Positions 1-9,100 of a stretch of 64,000 nucleotides of DNA are shown here, one piece after another. The translations under genes and the position numbers were made by a program. Source of the DNA: Streptomyces sp. CA-210063. Lineage in GTDB: Bacteria > Actinomycetota > Actinomycetes > Streptomycetales > Streptomycetaceae. The notes below the pieces were generated by a model, which was not told the origin of the DNA, did no database searches, and worked only from the letters and a program-made list of their open reading frames with translations. The stretch's first letter is position 1. Every line of letters starts with the position of its first letter. The DNA is taken from the NCBI RefSeq assembly GCF_024612015.1, contig NZ_CP102512.1, positions 9,920,001 through 9,984,000 of the forward strand, written 5' to 3'.

Positions 1-174
1 GCGCAGGCCGTACCGGCGGATCAGCGCGGCGGGGACCTGCGGGTCGGCGGCGGTGGGCAGGCCGCGCTCGGCGCGCAGGTGTCCCTGCCCGCCCTGTGCG
101 ATCTCCAGGACGCCGGTGACCCGGGCCGGAGGCTGCCGATCTGTGGAAGTGCGTTCGAGTGTGGTGGTGGTCAT
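1..174 (-). CDS. Rho-like protein, N-terminal end only (partial)
   Basis: The gene runs off the left edge; 58 codons are visible. The start is the ATG at 174, with GAAAGGA about 7 nt upstream. After a Thr/Pro-rich lead the protein reads VTGVLEIAQGGQGHLR and then PAALIRRYGLR. This layout (GVL-x-hydrophobic ... G-x-G-x-LR ... I-RR-x-GLR) matches the RNA-binding cold-shock-like domain of transcription termination factor Rho. No ATPase region is visible, so a true Rho, a Rho-like paralogue or another OB-fold protein cannot be separated here. It is divergent from the sulfatase gene, with a perfect palindrome in the shared upstream region. Confidence 0.5.
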   Translation of the reverse strand, partial: MTTTTLERTSTDRQPPARVTGVLEIAQGGQGHLRAERGLPTAADPQVPAALIRRYGLR

Positions 175-421
175 GAGTGGGGGTCCTTTCAAGGACGTGA
201 GGGAAACGCATGGGGGAAGGGGAGGGGAAGGCACACACCCGGGCTACGGCTGAGCCGTTCAGGGCCGCGTGTGAGAGGCGGCCTGTGCGTCGCGGGTGGT
301 ACGGGGAAGCCGAGGGCCGGTCGGGAATCGACGGGCGGTTCAGCGGAGAGATCTCAGGATCTGAGAGAGAGCGGCACCGGAGCCCGGGAACGGGCGATAC
401 ACACGTGCCAAGCTAATTGTA

Positions 422-437
422 CCACCACTAGTGGTGG
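422..437. promoter_or_regulatory. 16-bp perfect palindrome, candidate operator
   Basis: CCACCACTAGTGGTGG is a perfect 16-bp palindrome in the roughly 375-bp region between the divergent Rho-like gene and the sulfatase gene, next to an AT-rich patch (CTAATTGT) that could belong to a promoter. It could bind a dimeric repressor acting on either gene. The regulator is unknown. Confidence 0.4.
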
Positions 438-549
438 GCCGTTGGGGAGTTCCTTGCCGATGGCTTACCCGTGGTCTTTGAACTGATGGCGCGGGTCCCC
501 CGTACAGATGGGGGCACCACCAGCGGTCTTCGCACGGAAGGAACGTCGC

Positions 550-2397
550 GTGTCGCTCTTCACGCGCTCCAGCCCCTCACCGGACACGGACGAGACGGAC
601 GAGGCGGACGAGACGGGCAAGTCGTCGGCGGTGGACCCGTCGGCGTCGGACCCGTCGGCGTCGGACAGCCCCGTCGAGGACACGCCGGCGCAGACCGGCG
701 GGCCCGTCCGCCGATGGCGGAGGTACCGGACGGCGTTCCAGCAGAAGTACCCGGTCGCCGCACGCGGCCTCTCCTGGGGCATCACCGCGCTGGCCGCCGC
801 CCTGGTGTTCTTCGCGCTGCTCATGCCGGGCCAGGCCGAGTACTTCGTGGCGCGGCAGTTCCTGCGGATACCGGTGGAGCCGATCCTCGGTGCCGCCCTG
901 CTGCTCGTTCTGCCCCGCAGGCCGAGGCTGGTCGCGGCGGTCGTCATCGGGGTGGGCCTGGCCGCGCTGGTGGTCGTGAAGGCGCTGGACATCGGCTTCA
1001 ACCAGTTCCTAGGCCGCGGCTTCAACGTGGTCCTCGACTGGGGGCTGCTCGACGACGCCGAGTCGTACACGCAGGACACCCTCGGCGGTACGGGCGCCAA
1101 GGTCGCCGTGATCGGCCTCGCGGTCCTGGTGCTGCTGCTGTTCGTCGTCATGTCGCTGGCGGTGGTGCGGCTGGTGAACCTCCTGGTCAGCGACCGCGAC
1201 CGGGCGACCAAGGGCACGATCGTCGCCGGAACCGTGTGGATCACCTGCGCGGCGCTCGGCCTGACACCGATCGAGAACACCGCGGTCGCCTCCCGGAACA
1301 CCATCGGGTTCGTGCAGGACCGCTGGGACCGGGTGCGGGAGACGCTCAGGGACGAGGCCGCGTTCGCCAAGGAGGTCAAGAAGGACAAGTTCGCCGAGGT
1401 GCCCGCCGACCAGCTGCTGACCGGACTGCGCGGCAAGGACGTCATGATCTCCTTCGTCGAGAGCTACGGCCGCGCCGCCCTCGAGGACCCGGCCATCGCG
1501 CCGGGCGTGAACGCGGCGCTCGACGAGGAGGGCGAGGCGCTGACCAAGGCCGGGTTCGCGGCGAAGAGCGGCTGGCTGACCTCCGCGACGTACGGCGGCA
1601 GCAGCTGGCTCGGCCACTCCACGTTCCTGACCGGCCTGTGGATCGACAACCAGAGCCGCTACCGCACGGTCACCGCCGGCGAACGCCTCACCCTGCCCGG
1701 CGCGTTCGCCAAGACGGGTGCCTGGCGGACGGTCGGCGTCGTGCCCGGCGTCCAGTACAACTGGCCGGAAGGCGACTTCTACGGCTTCGACAAGGTCTAC
1801 GACTCCCGCGATCTCGGCTACCAGGGGCCGAAGTTCAGCTGGTCGACCATGCCCGACCAGTACGCCCTCACCGCGTTCGAGCGTCTGGAGGCCGCCAAGA
1901 AGGGCGGCAAGCCGCTGATGTCGGAGATCATCCTGACCTCCAGCCACCAGCCGTGGGCGCCGCTGCCGGAGATGATCGGCTGGGAGGAGGTCGGCGACGG
2001 CTCGGTCTACCAGGGCGTCGAAAAGGCGGGCAAGGACCCCGCGGACGTGTTCACCGACCCCGTCGAGGTGAAGGAGGAGTACGGCAAGTCCGTCCAGTAC
2101 TCGCTGCACAGCCTCCTTGAGTACGTGGAGAAGTACGGCGACGAGAACACCGTGCTGGTCTTCCTCGGCGACCACCAGCCCATGGCCAGCGTCAGCGGCA
2201 ACGGCGCCGACCACGACGTACCCGTCACCATCGTCGCCCGCGACCCGAAGGTCCTCGAAAAGATCGACGACTGGGGTTGGTCCGACGGCCTGCGGCCCGG
2301 CGACGACGCTCCCGTATGGCGTATGGACTCCTTCCGCGACCGCTTCCTCACCGCGTACGGCGAGGAGCCGACTGTCGCCGACTCGCCCGGACGGTAG
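550..2397 (+). CDS. LtaS-like membrane sulfatase (phosphoglycerol transferase family)
   Basis: A 615-residue membrane protein of the alkaline phosphatase/sulfatase superfamily. After a basic, acidic and Ser-rich N-terminus there are several hydrophobic segments (about residues 65-240), then an extracytoplasmic catalytic domain beginning MISFVESYGR. The region GGSSWLGHSTFLTG carries the presumed catalytic Thr/Ser area, and FLGDHQP plus a late D-x-D-VP region supply metal ligands. Such proteins transfer or remove phosphoglycerol on cell-surface polymers; the substrate here is not known. GTG at 550 is preferred over the ATG at 508 because GAAGGA sits 8 nt upstream of it. A strong hairpin follows the stop. 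Confidence 0.75.
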   Translation: MSLFTRSSPSPDTDETDEADETGKSSAVDPSASDPSASDSPVEDTPAQTGGPVRRWRRYRTAFQQKYPVAARGLSWGITALAAALVFFALLMPGQAEYFVARQFLRIPVEPILGAALLLVLPRRPRLVAAVVIGVGLAALVVVKALDIGFNQFLGRGFNVVLDWGLLDDAESYTQDTLGGTGAKVAVIGLAVLVLLLFVVMSLAVVRLVNLLVSDRDRATKGTIVAGTVWITCAALGLTPIENTAVASRNTIGFVQDRWDRVRETLRDEAAFAKEVKKDKFAEVPADQLLTGLRGKDVMISFVESYGRAALEDPAIAPGVNAALDEEGEALTKAGFAAKSGWLTSATYGGSSWLGHSTFLTGLWIDNQSRYRTVTAGERLTLPGAFAKTGAWRTVGVVPGVQYNWPEGDFYGFDKVYDSRDLGYQGPKFSWSTMPDQYALTAFERLEAAKKGGKPLMSEIILTSSHQPWAPLPEMIGWEEVGDGSVYQGVEKAGKDPADVFTDPVEVKEEYGKSVQYSLHSLLEYVEKYGDENTVLVFLGDHQPMASVSGNGADHDVPVTIVARDPKVLEKIDDWGWSDGLRPGDDAPVWRMDSFRDRFLTAYGEEPTVADSPGR

Positions 2398-2404
2398 ACA
2401 CACC

Positions 2405-2437
2405 GAGGAGGCCGGGGCCCACCGCCCCGGCCTCCTC
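2405..2437 (+). terminator. Rho-independent-type hairpin after the sulfatase gene
   Basis: A perfect 14-bp stem (GAGGAGGCCGGGGC and its complement) with a 5-nt loop starts 7 nt after the sulfatase stop. It has no U-tract, as is usual in Streptomyces. The next gene is convergent, so it may serve both strands. Confidence 0.75.
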
Positions 2438-2573
2438 GCGTTCCGGACCGCTGCACGGCAGAGTGTCGATCCGGCTGCCGCCGAGCCCGTCGCCCCCTGG
2501 GTCGCGGAACACGGCGGGAGCGGCATACGGCTCCACGGACACCGACCGCGGACCAGGACCGGGGCCCTGACGA

Positions 2574-4160
2574 TCATCCGCCGAGTTCGAAGATCCCGTA
2601 CCCGAAGCCCTGCGCGGTGATGGTGCCGTCGGCGATCTCCACGCCCTGTGCCTCCAGGGCGCTGTCGACGGCAACCGCGTACGGGCAACTCGCCTCGTGC
2701 CGCTGCGGGTTGACCACCACCAGGTACCGCCCACCCCGCACGTACACGAACGGATACCCCACGTTCAGCACCTCCACCGAGCCGTTGGAGCCCAGCTCCG
2801 GAGTGCGCCTGCGCAGGGCGATCAGGCGGCGTACGAGAGGGAGGAGGGAGGTGTCGTCGGCGCGCTGGGCGGCGACGGTCGGGCGGTCGGGGGAGGGGTC
2901 CACGGGGAGGTAGAGGCGGTCGGCAGGGGCGGTGGAGAAGCCCGCGTTCGGGGTGTCGTCCCACTGCATGGGGGTGCGGGAGCCCGCGCGGTTGTAGCGG
3001 GGGCCGAGGACGCTGCCCTCCTTGTCGGGCAGGCCCGGGACGTAGCGCATGCCGATCTCGTCGCCGTAGTAGATCGCCGGGAGCGTCGGCCACGTCAGCT
3101 GGAAGGCGAAGGCGGCGGGGAGCTGGTCGGCCGTGCGGGGTCCGCAGTTGAGGCGGGAGAAGTCGTGGTTGGAGGTGGGCAGGGAGATGGAGCCCGTGCC
3201 GTCGACGGCTGTGGTCGCCTGTCGCCAGGCCTCGACGAAGGGGCGCGGTGATCCCCTGCCGCTCGCGTCGAAGAAGCAGTCGAGCGGATCCCAGGTCTCC
3301 TCGACCGTGCCCTCGCCGTTGTTCCAGAGCGAGCGCAGGGCGAGGCCGTCGGTGGGGCCTCCGAAGTGGAGGAAGAAGTCGGCGTGGAAGCCGGCCGGGA
3401 TCGAGACCTCCGGCTCGCCCCATTCGGCGAGCAGCACGGCGTCCGGGTGGGCGGTGTCCAGCCAGTGCCGCAGTTCCGTCCAGATACGGGCGGTCTCGAC
3501 CTTGCCCGGGTCGTCCTTGACGAGCGACGAGGCCATGTCGACACGGAAGCCGGCGAGACCGAGGCCCAGCCAGTGATCCATGATCGTGCGGAGCGCGTGG
3601 CGGTTGGCGCGCGGGCCGTCAGCGTCGACCGGCAGCCGCCAGGGTTCGGCCGGATTCCCGCGCGCGTAGCCGAAGTTGAGGGCCGGCTGGGAGTCGAAGA
3701 AGTTCGGGAGGTACGCGCCCGGGCGGGTCCCGGGAGAGGCGACGAAGCCGTCGGGGCGGCCCTGTGCCGTCCAGATGTAGCGGTGGTCGTCGGGGTCGTT
3801 CGCGGCGGCCTGGAACCACGGGTGGTCGATGGACGTGTGCCCGGCGACGAGGTCCAGCAGGATCCGGATGCCCCGGCGGCCCGCCTCGTCGACGAGCCCC
3901 GCCAGGTCGTCGTTCGAGCCGTAGCGCGGGGCGACGTTCAGATAGTCGGCGACGTCGTACCCGGCGTCGCGGAACGGTGACACGAAGCAGGGGTTCAGCC
4001 AGACGGTGTCGACGCCCAGCCAGGACAGATGGTCGAGGTGGTCGGTGATTCCGGCGAAGTCCCCGATGCCGTCTCCGTCGGAGTCGGCGAAGGACTGCGG
4101 ATAGATCTGGTAGAAGACGGCGTCGGCCAGCCAGGTCGGGGCAGGACGGAACGAAGTCAT
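2574..4160 (-). CDS. GH13 alpha-glucosidase / maltodextrin-type amylase
   Basis: A 528-residue cytoplasmic glycoside hydrolase of family 13. The family regions are clear: VFYQIYPQSFADSDGDGIGDFAG at the N-terminus, LLDLVAGHTS (region I), GFRVDMA with nucleophile Asp208 (region II), LLAEWGEP with acid/base Glu246 (region III) and TSNHDFSR with His331-Asp332 (region IV). The DGDGIGDFAGI opening is typical of oligo-1,6-glucosidases, alpha-glucosidases and trehalose synthases. No signal peptide is seen, so it should act on imported maltodextrin or related sugars. The ATG at 4160 starts the conserved domain; no Shine-Dalgarno is seen and TATGGT lies just upstream, so the mRNA may be leaderless. It is divergent from the methyltransferase. 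Confidence 0.85.
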   Translation of the reverse strand: MTSFRPAPTWLADAVFYQIYPQSFADSDGDGIGDFAGITDHLDHLSWLGVDTVWLNPCFVSPFRDAGYDVADYLNVAPRYGSNDDLAGLVDEAGRRGIRILLDLVAGHTSIDHPWFQAAANDPDDHRYIWTAQGRPDGFVASPGTRPGAYLPNFFDSQPALNFGYARGNPAEPWRLPVDADGPRANRHALRTIMDHWLGLGLAGFRVDMASSLVKDDPGKVETARIWTELRHWLDTAHPDAVLLAEWGEPEVSIPAGFHADFFLHFGGPTDGLALRSLWNNGEGTVEETWDPLDCFFDASGRGSPRPFVEAWRQATTAVDGTGSISLPTSNHDFSRLNCGPRTADQLPAAFAFQLTWPTLPAIYYGDEIGMRYVPGLPDKEGSVLGPRYNRAGSRTPMQWDDTPNAGFSTAPADRLYLPVDPSPDRPTVAAQRADDTSLLPLVRRLIALRRRTPELGSNGSVEVLNVGYPFVYVRGGRYLVVVNPQRHEASCPYAVAVDSALEAQGVEIADGTITAQGFGYGIFELGG

Positions 4161-4224
4161 GTACCGGACCATAGGCGAGGGCGTACGCCGCCCGCTGCCC
4201 CGAGCCAAGGCCTAAGCTGACGTG

Positions 4225-4965
4225 ATGTTCACCCCGCAAGGCCCCAGCCTCCGCGAACTCGCCGTTCAGGCGCTCTCGTCCGTCGAACACGGCTACGACC
4301 TGCTCGCGCCGAAGTTCGACCAGACCCCGTTCCGTACGCCGGACAGCGTCCTGGACGCGGTCGGGGCGGCCCTGTCGTCGATGGGGCCGTTCGAGTACGG
4401 GCTTGACCTCTGCTGCGGCACCGGGGCCGGGATGGAGGTGCTGCGCGAGGTGTGCCGGGAGAGCGTCACCGGCGTCGACATCAGCGCGGGGATGCTGGCG
4501 GTGGGGAGGGAGCAGGTGGGCTCCGGCGCCCCCGACCCCGGCGGCCCCCGCGTCTCCTGGGTGCGCGGCGACGCCCGCGCCCTCCCCTTCGCCCCCGTCT
4601 TCGATCTGGCCGTCAGCTTCGGCGCGTTCGGGCACTTCCTGCCGGACGAGCTGCCGGGACTGTTCGCCCAGGTCCACTCCGTGCTGCGGCCGGGCGGCCG
4701 CTTCGCCTTCCCGCTGCCGGCGCCCGCCCCGCCGCGCTCACCCTGGTACTGGGCGGCGCTCGGCTTCGACGCGGCGATGCGGGTGCGCAACGCGGTCTGG
4801 CGGCCGCCGTTCGTCATGTACTACCGGCCGTTCCGGCTCGGCGTCGTACGGACCGAGCTGGAACGCGCCGGCTTCGAGGTGGAACTGTTCGCGCTGCCCG
4901 AGTTCGGGCAGCGCGCCGACGGCAGCCCGCGGTGCCGGATGGTGGTGGCCACCCACAAGGGGTGA
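4225..4965 (+). CDS. class I SAM-dependent methyltransferase
   Basis: A 246-residue Rossmann-fold methyltransferase. Motif I is GLDLCCGTGAGMEVL (about residues 55-70), followed by an acidic residue after the next strand (GVDIS), a motif II-like stretch PVFDLAVSFGAFGHF and the post-motif LPGLFAQVHSVLRPGGRFAF. The substrate cannot be told. GTG (4222) and ATG (4225) are adjacent, with no ribosome site and an upstream region shared with the divergent GH13 gene, so a leaderless transcript is likely. Confidence 0.75.
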   Translation: MFTPQGPSLRELAVQALSSVEHGYDLLAPKFDQTPFRTPDSVLDAVGAALSSMGPFEYGLDLCCGTGAGMEVLREVCRESVTGVDISAGMLAVGREQVGSGAPDPGGPRVSWVRGDARALPFAPVFDLAVSFGAFGHFLPDELPGLFAQVHSVLRPGGRFAFPLPAPAPPRSPWYWAALGFDAAMRVRNAVWRPPFVMYYRPFRLGVVRTELERAGFEVELFALPEFGQRADGSPRCRMVVATHKG

Positions 4966-5121
4966 CCGGTTCGGGTGATCGCCGGATTCCGGCAGGGGGC
5001 GCGGTTCGACGGGGCGAGTCCGCGCCTTGATCAGTTCACCCGGCGCTTCAACGAGGTGTACCGGGTGGCTCCGCACCGGTGGCGCAGGCGCTCCAGCCGT
5101 TCGCCGGCCGACCCCGGCGCG

Positions 5122-6276
5122 TCAGAGTGCGCTGTACAGCGCGTCGACCAGCGCCATCTTGCGCGGGTCGTCGGCGATGCGCGGGCCCATGCGGTTCATG
5201 ACATAGCCGAGGGAGACGCCCGCTTCCGGATCGGCGAGGCCGCAGGAGCCGCCGTAGCCGTCGTGGCCGAAAGCCCTCGGGTTCGGCCCGTACGAGCCGT
5301 GCGGGCCGCTCAGCCACAGCCCGAGGCCGATCTCCGTGTCGCGGCCGAACCCCGCGCCCAGCACCAGGTCACGGCAGCCGCCCTGGGCCTCACGGACCCG
5401 CTCGGCCGCCTCCGGTGACAGCACCCGCTGCCCGCCCCAGGTGCCCCGCAGCGCGAGGATCCCGTACAGCGCGGCGACCGCCCGGGCGGTGCCGTGGCCG
5501 TTGGCGGCCGGGACCTCGGCGGCCCGCCACTCGGGGCTGTTGGCCTCGGCGGCGCCGACCACCGGGTTGGCGAGGGCGGCCAGCGCGGTGGGCGTCAACT
5601 GGGCGAAGATCGCGGCCTGTTCACTGGTCGTCGCGGTCGGCGGATGGACCAGCTCGGCCGCCCTCGACGCCTTCGCGTCCGGCAGCCCGATCGTGAAGTC
5701 GATACCGAGCGGCCCGGTGACGTCCCGCTCCAGGAACGCGCCCGGCAGCAGCCCCGACACCCGCCGGACCACCTCGCCGACGAGGAAACCGAACGTCATC
5801 GCGTGGTACCCCGACTGCGTGCCCGGCTCCCACCAGGGCTCCTGCGCCGCGAGCCGCTTCACCGTCAGCTCCCAGTCGCACAGCTGCGCGAACGAGTGCG
5901 GCTCACGCGGCCCGGCGAGCCCCGACCGGTGCGACAACAGATGACGTACGAGTACACCCTCCTTGCCCGCCGCCGCGAACTCCGGCCAGTACGCGGCCAC
6001 CGGGGCGTCCAGGTCGAGCAGCCCCCGGTCCGTGAGGAGGTGCGCGCACAGCGCGGTCGGGCCCTTGGACGTGGACCACACGTTCACCAGGGTGTCCCGC
6101 TCCCAGGGGCGGGTCCGCGCCCCGTCGGCCCAGCCGCCCCACAGGTCCACCACGGTCTCCCCGTGCAGCGTCACCGTGACCGCCGCGCCCAGCTCGTCAC
6201 GCGCGTCGAAGTTCTCCTCGAACGCGCTCCGCACGGCCTGGAACCGTGCCTCGCAGTGACCCCGCACCTCAGACAT
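5122..6276 (-). CDS. beta-lactamase-fold serine hydrolase (class C / esterase family)
   Basis: A 384-residue protein of the serine beta-lactamase-like superfamily. The nucleophile motif STSK (Ser68-x-x-Lys71) lies in VNVWSTSKGP, the Tyr motif is SGYHAMTFG and a late HDGYGGS supplies the third-motif region. There is no signal peptide, which favours a cytoplasmic esterase or EstB-type hydrolase over a secreted beta-lactamase. The start ATG has GGAGGGG 6 nt upstream. Nothing around it fixes the substrate. Confidence 0.8.
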   Translation of the reverse strand: MSEVRGHCEARFQAVRSAFEENFDARDELGAAVTVTLHGETVVDLWGGWADGARTRPWERDTLVNVWSTSKGPTALCAHLLTDRGLLDLDAPVAAYWPEFAAAGKEGVLVRHLLSHRSGLAGPREPHSFAQLCDWELTVKRLAAQEPWWEPGTQSGYHAMTFGFLVGEVVRRVSGLLPGAFLERDVTGPLGIDFTIGLPDAKASRAAELVHPPTATTSEQAAIFAQLTPTALAALANPVVGAAEANSPEWRAAEVPAANGHGTARAVAALYGILALRGTWGGQRVLSPEAAERVREAQGGCRDLVLGAGFGRDTEIGLGLWLSGPHGSYGPNPRAFGHDGYGGSCGLADPEAGVSLGYVMNRMGPRIADDPRKMALVDALYSAL

Positions 6277-6428
6277 GCACCCCTCCGTCGTCCACGCAGG
6301 TCACCCGGGCGCGGACCACCCGGGCTCCCTGAACATACCGACTGGTCGGACAGGAGGGAACCCGTGCGGCGGAACCGCTGTCACCGGCACCCGCGCGGCC
6401 TGGGCGGTGCCCGGGCTGCCCGGCCCTC

Positions 6429-7397
6429 TCAGAACTGCGAGGCCAGCCAGCGCAGCTTGACCGCCTCCTGGAAGGGGCCGCCGCCCTCGTGGTCGTTGAA
6501 GTCGTAGACCTCGATGCGCTTGTTGGCCTCGGCCCAGGCGTTGAACGCCGCGAAGACCGTGGAGGGCGGGCAGGTCTGGTCCTCCAGGGCCGCCGAGAAG
6601 AGGGCGGCGGCCCGGCCGCGCGCGGCGAAGTGCACCGCGTCGAAGTAGGCGAGGGTGCGCCCGACCTGCTCGGTGCGGCCGCGGTGGGTCTTGAGGTACT
6701 TGCCGATCTCGCGGTACGGATCGCGGTCGGTGATGGTCGTGGAGCGCGGGAAGTCGCACAGGAACGGCACATCGGGCGCGACCGCCACCAGGTCCGGGAC
6801 GAGCCCGCCGACCGCGATGGAGATGCCGCCGCCCTGGCTGGAGCCGACGACGGCCGTGCGAGCGGCGTCGGTCAGCGGGTGGGAGCGGGCGGCCTCCACC
6901 GCGCGTACGGCGTCCGTATAGACCCGGCGGTAGTAGTAGTTCTCGGGGGCGTCGATGCCCCGGGTCATGAAACCGGGGAAGGCCGGTGCGCCGCCCACCG
7001 GGTCGGGGGTGTCGCCGCCTCCGCCCCAGGCGCTGCCCTGGCCCCGGGTGTCCATGACGAAGTGCGCGTAGCCCGCCGAGGCCCACAGGAGGTGGGTGTG
7101 GGGCAGGCCGCGGCCCCCGCCGTAGCCGATGAACTCCACGACGGTGGGCAGCGGTTCGGTGGCCTGGGCCGGGAGGACGAACCAGCCCTTGACCGGGTGC
7201 CCGCCGAACCCGGAGTACGTGACGTCGTACACCTCGACCGTCTTCAGGTGGGTCTCCACCGGCTCGAAACGGGCGCCGAGGTCGTGCTCGCGGGCCTCCT
7301 GGAGCGTCTTCGCCCAGAAGGCGTCGAAGTCCTCGGGCTCCGTTGAAGCGCTTCGATAACCACGGAGCTCGTCCAGGGGCAGGTCGAACAGGGCCAT
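6429..7397 (-). CDS. acetyl xylan esterase / cephalosporin-C deacetylase (CE7 family)
   Basis: A 322-residue alpha/beta hydrolase of the CE7/AXE1 family. It has the family opening (MALFDLPLDELRGYR), the oxyanion RGQG motif in VMDTRGQGSAWGGG, the nucleophile elbow GSSQGGG and a C-terminal HEGGG carrying the catalytic His. Length is normal. These enzymes remove acetyl groups from xylo-oligosaccharides or related small esters inside the cell. The start has AAAGGTGG upstream. A palindrome GAAGCGCTTC lies within the first 20 codons and may be a LacI-type sugar-response site. Confidence 0.88.
   Translation of the reverse strand: MALFDLPLDELRGYRSASTEPEDFDAFWAKTLQEAREHDLGARFEPVETHLKTVEVYDVTYSGFGGHPVKGWFVLPAQATEPLPTVVEFIGYGGGRGLPHTHLLWASAGYAHFVMDTRGQGSAWGGGGDTPDPVGGAPAFPGFMTRGIDAPENYYYRRVYTDAVRAVEAARSHPLTDAARTAVVGSSQGGGISIAVGGLVPDLVAVAPDVPFLCDFPRSTTITDRDPYREIGKYLKTHRGRTEQVGRTLAYFDAVHFAARGRAAALFSAALEDQTCPPSTVFAAFNAWAEANKRIEVYDFNDHEGGGPFQEAVKLRWLASQF
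7345..7354. promoter_or_regulatory. intragenic palindrome GAAGCGCTTC
   Basis: A 10-bp perfect palindrome with a central CpG, 43-52 nt inside the CE7 esterase gene. LacI-family sugar repressors of actinomycetes use sites with an xGCGCx core, so this may be a roadblock operator. It could also be chance, since it is fully coding (Arg-Ser-Ala-Ser). Confidence 0.25.
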
Positions 7398-7501
7398 GAA
7401 GGACCACCTTTTGAGTTCTGGGTGTGCGGATGATCACACCGTACGTGGGGCGCCGCGGGCCCGCCAAGAGTGTTTCTTTCCGGGCCGCGACGCCCCACGG
7501 C

Positions 7502-9100
7502 TCACCTCTGGTCGGCCCCGATCAGGGCCCGGACCTCGAAGTCCTCGTACACGGTCTCCTCCTGCCGGGGACCGAGGCGGGAGCCGAGCCACCCCAGCAG
7601 GAAGCCCGCCGGGATCGACACGATGCCCGGGTTCTGCAGCGGGAACCACGCGAAGTCGGCGTGGGGGTAGACCGAGTCGGGGGTGGACGAGACGACCGGG
7701 GAGAACAGCACGAGCAGGACCGACGTGGCCAGACCGCCGTACAGGCTGAGCAGGGCGCCGCGGGCGGTGAACCCGCGCCAGAACAGGCTGTAGACGATGG
7801 TCGGCAGGATGGCGGACGCGGCGATCGCGAAGGCCAGGAACGCCAGGGTGGCCGTGTTGGTGCCCCAGGCCAGCAGGGCGAACATCATGCCGAGGACGCC
7901 CATGGCCACCGCCGCGATCCGGGCGACGCCCAGCTCCTGCGCCTCCTTGGCCTTGCCCTTGCGGATCACCTCGCCGTAGAGGTCGTGGGCGACGGACGAG
8001 GCGGCGGCGAGGGTGAGTCCGGCCGCCACCGCGAGGAGCGTGACGAAGGCCAGGGCCGAGACGATCGCGGTGAGGACTTCGCCGCCGAGTTCGTGGGCGA
8101 GCAGCAGTACGGCCGCGTCGCCCTTGTGGTCGATGTCCGAGATGGTGTCCCGGCCCACGACGGCGGTGGCGCCGAGGCCCAGCACACCGGCCATCAGGCA
8201 CACGAACCCGACGAGACCCACGGCCCACACCACCGAGGCGCGCAGTACCCGGGTCTTGCGGGGCGCGAGCAGCCGCATCATCACGTGGGGGAGTGCGGCG
8301 AGCCCGAGCACGATGGCCAGTTGCAGACTGAAGAAGTCGATCTTGCTGATGGGGCCCGCCCCGTAGCGCAGGCCCGGCTGGAGGTACTCGCCGCCCAGCC
8401 CGCTGCCCGCGGTCGCGGACGCCAGGAGGCTGTCGATGTTCCAGTCGAAGCGGTTCAACACCAGCACGGCGACCACGGTGACACCGGCGACGAGCATCAC
8501 GGCCTTGACCACCTGGATGAAGGTGGCACCCGGCATGCCTCCGATCGCCGCGTAGATCGTCACGATCGTGCCGATGATGATCACGACCATCGTCCGCGTG
8601 GTCGGGCCGGGTTCCCCCACGAACTGTGTCATCAGCGCGATGCTGCCGACCAGTTGGGCCACCAGATAGAGGGTGCAGACGGTGAGCGTGCAGACGGCGA
8701 GCGCCAGCCGGACGGATCGTTGCTGCAGTGGGAGCCGCCGGGCCAGGGCGTCGCCGAGCGTGAACCTGCCCGAGTTGCGCAGGGGTTCGGCGATGAGGAG
8801 CAGGACCATCATCCAGGCGACGACCGTGCCGCCGAGGTAGAGCAGACCGTCGTACCCGGTCAGGGCGACGAGGCCGGTGCTGCCGAGCAGTGTCGCGGCC
8901 GAGAGGTAGTCGCCGCACATCGCGAGGCCGTTGCGCAGCGGCGACATGTCACGGTTGCCGAGGTAGAACTCGCTGATCTCGTCGCGCTGCGGAGCCGTCA
9001 GCAACGCGGTGAACAGGGTGATCACGACGACGGACAGGAACAGCACGAACGTCAGCCGCAGGCTGAAGGCGTCGGCCACACTCGCGGAGAAGGTCACCAT
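7502..9100 (-). CDS. sodium:solute symporter, acetate/monocarboxylate type (ActP-like)
   Basis: A 532-residue polytopic membrane protein of the SSS family with about 13 hydrophobic segments. Family landmarks include EFYLGNRDMSPLRNGLAMCGDYLSAATLLG near the N-terminus and the AAASSVAHDLYGEVIRK segment in the second half, typical of ActP/MctC acetate-pyruvate permeases. It starts inside the last codons of the upstream DUF485 gene (7-nt overlap), so the two are translationally coupled. DUF485 membrane proteins regularly accompany ActP-type symporters, which supports a short monocarboxylate as substrate. Confidence 0.85.
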   Translation of the reverse strand: MVTFSASVADAFSLRLTFVLFLSVVVITLFTALLTAPQRDEISEFYLGNRDMSPLRNGLAMCGDYLSAATLLGSTGLVALTGYDGLLYLGGTVVAWMMVLLLIAEPLRNSGRFTLGDALARRLPLQQRSVRLALAVCTLTVCTLYLVAQLVGSIALMTQFVGEPGPTTRTMVVIIIGTIVTIYAAIGGMPGATFIQVVKAVMLVAGVTVVAVLVLNRFDWNIDSLLASATAGSGLGGEYLQPGLRYGAGPISKIDFFSLQLAIVLGLAALPHVMMRLLAPRKTRVLRASVVWAVGLVGFVCLMAGVLGLGATAVVGRDTISDIDHKGDAAVLLLAHELGGEVLTAIVSALAFVTLLAVAAGLTLAAASSVAHDLYGEVIRKGKAKEAQELGVARIAAVAMGVLGMMFALLAWGTNTATLAFLAFAIAASAILPTIVYSLFWRGFTARGALLSLYGGLATSVLLVLFSPVVSSTPDSVYPHADFAWFPLQNPGIVSIPAGFLLGWLGSRLGPRQEETVYEDFEVRALIGADQR

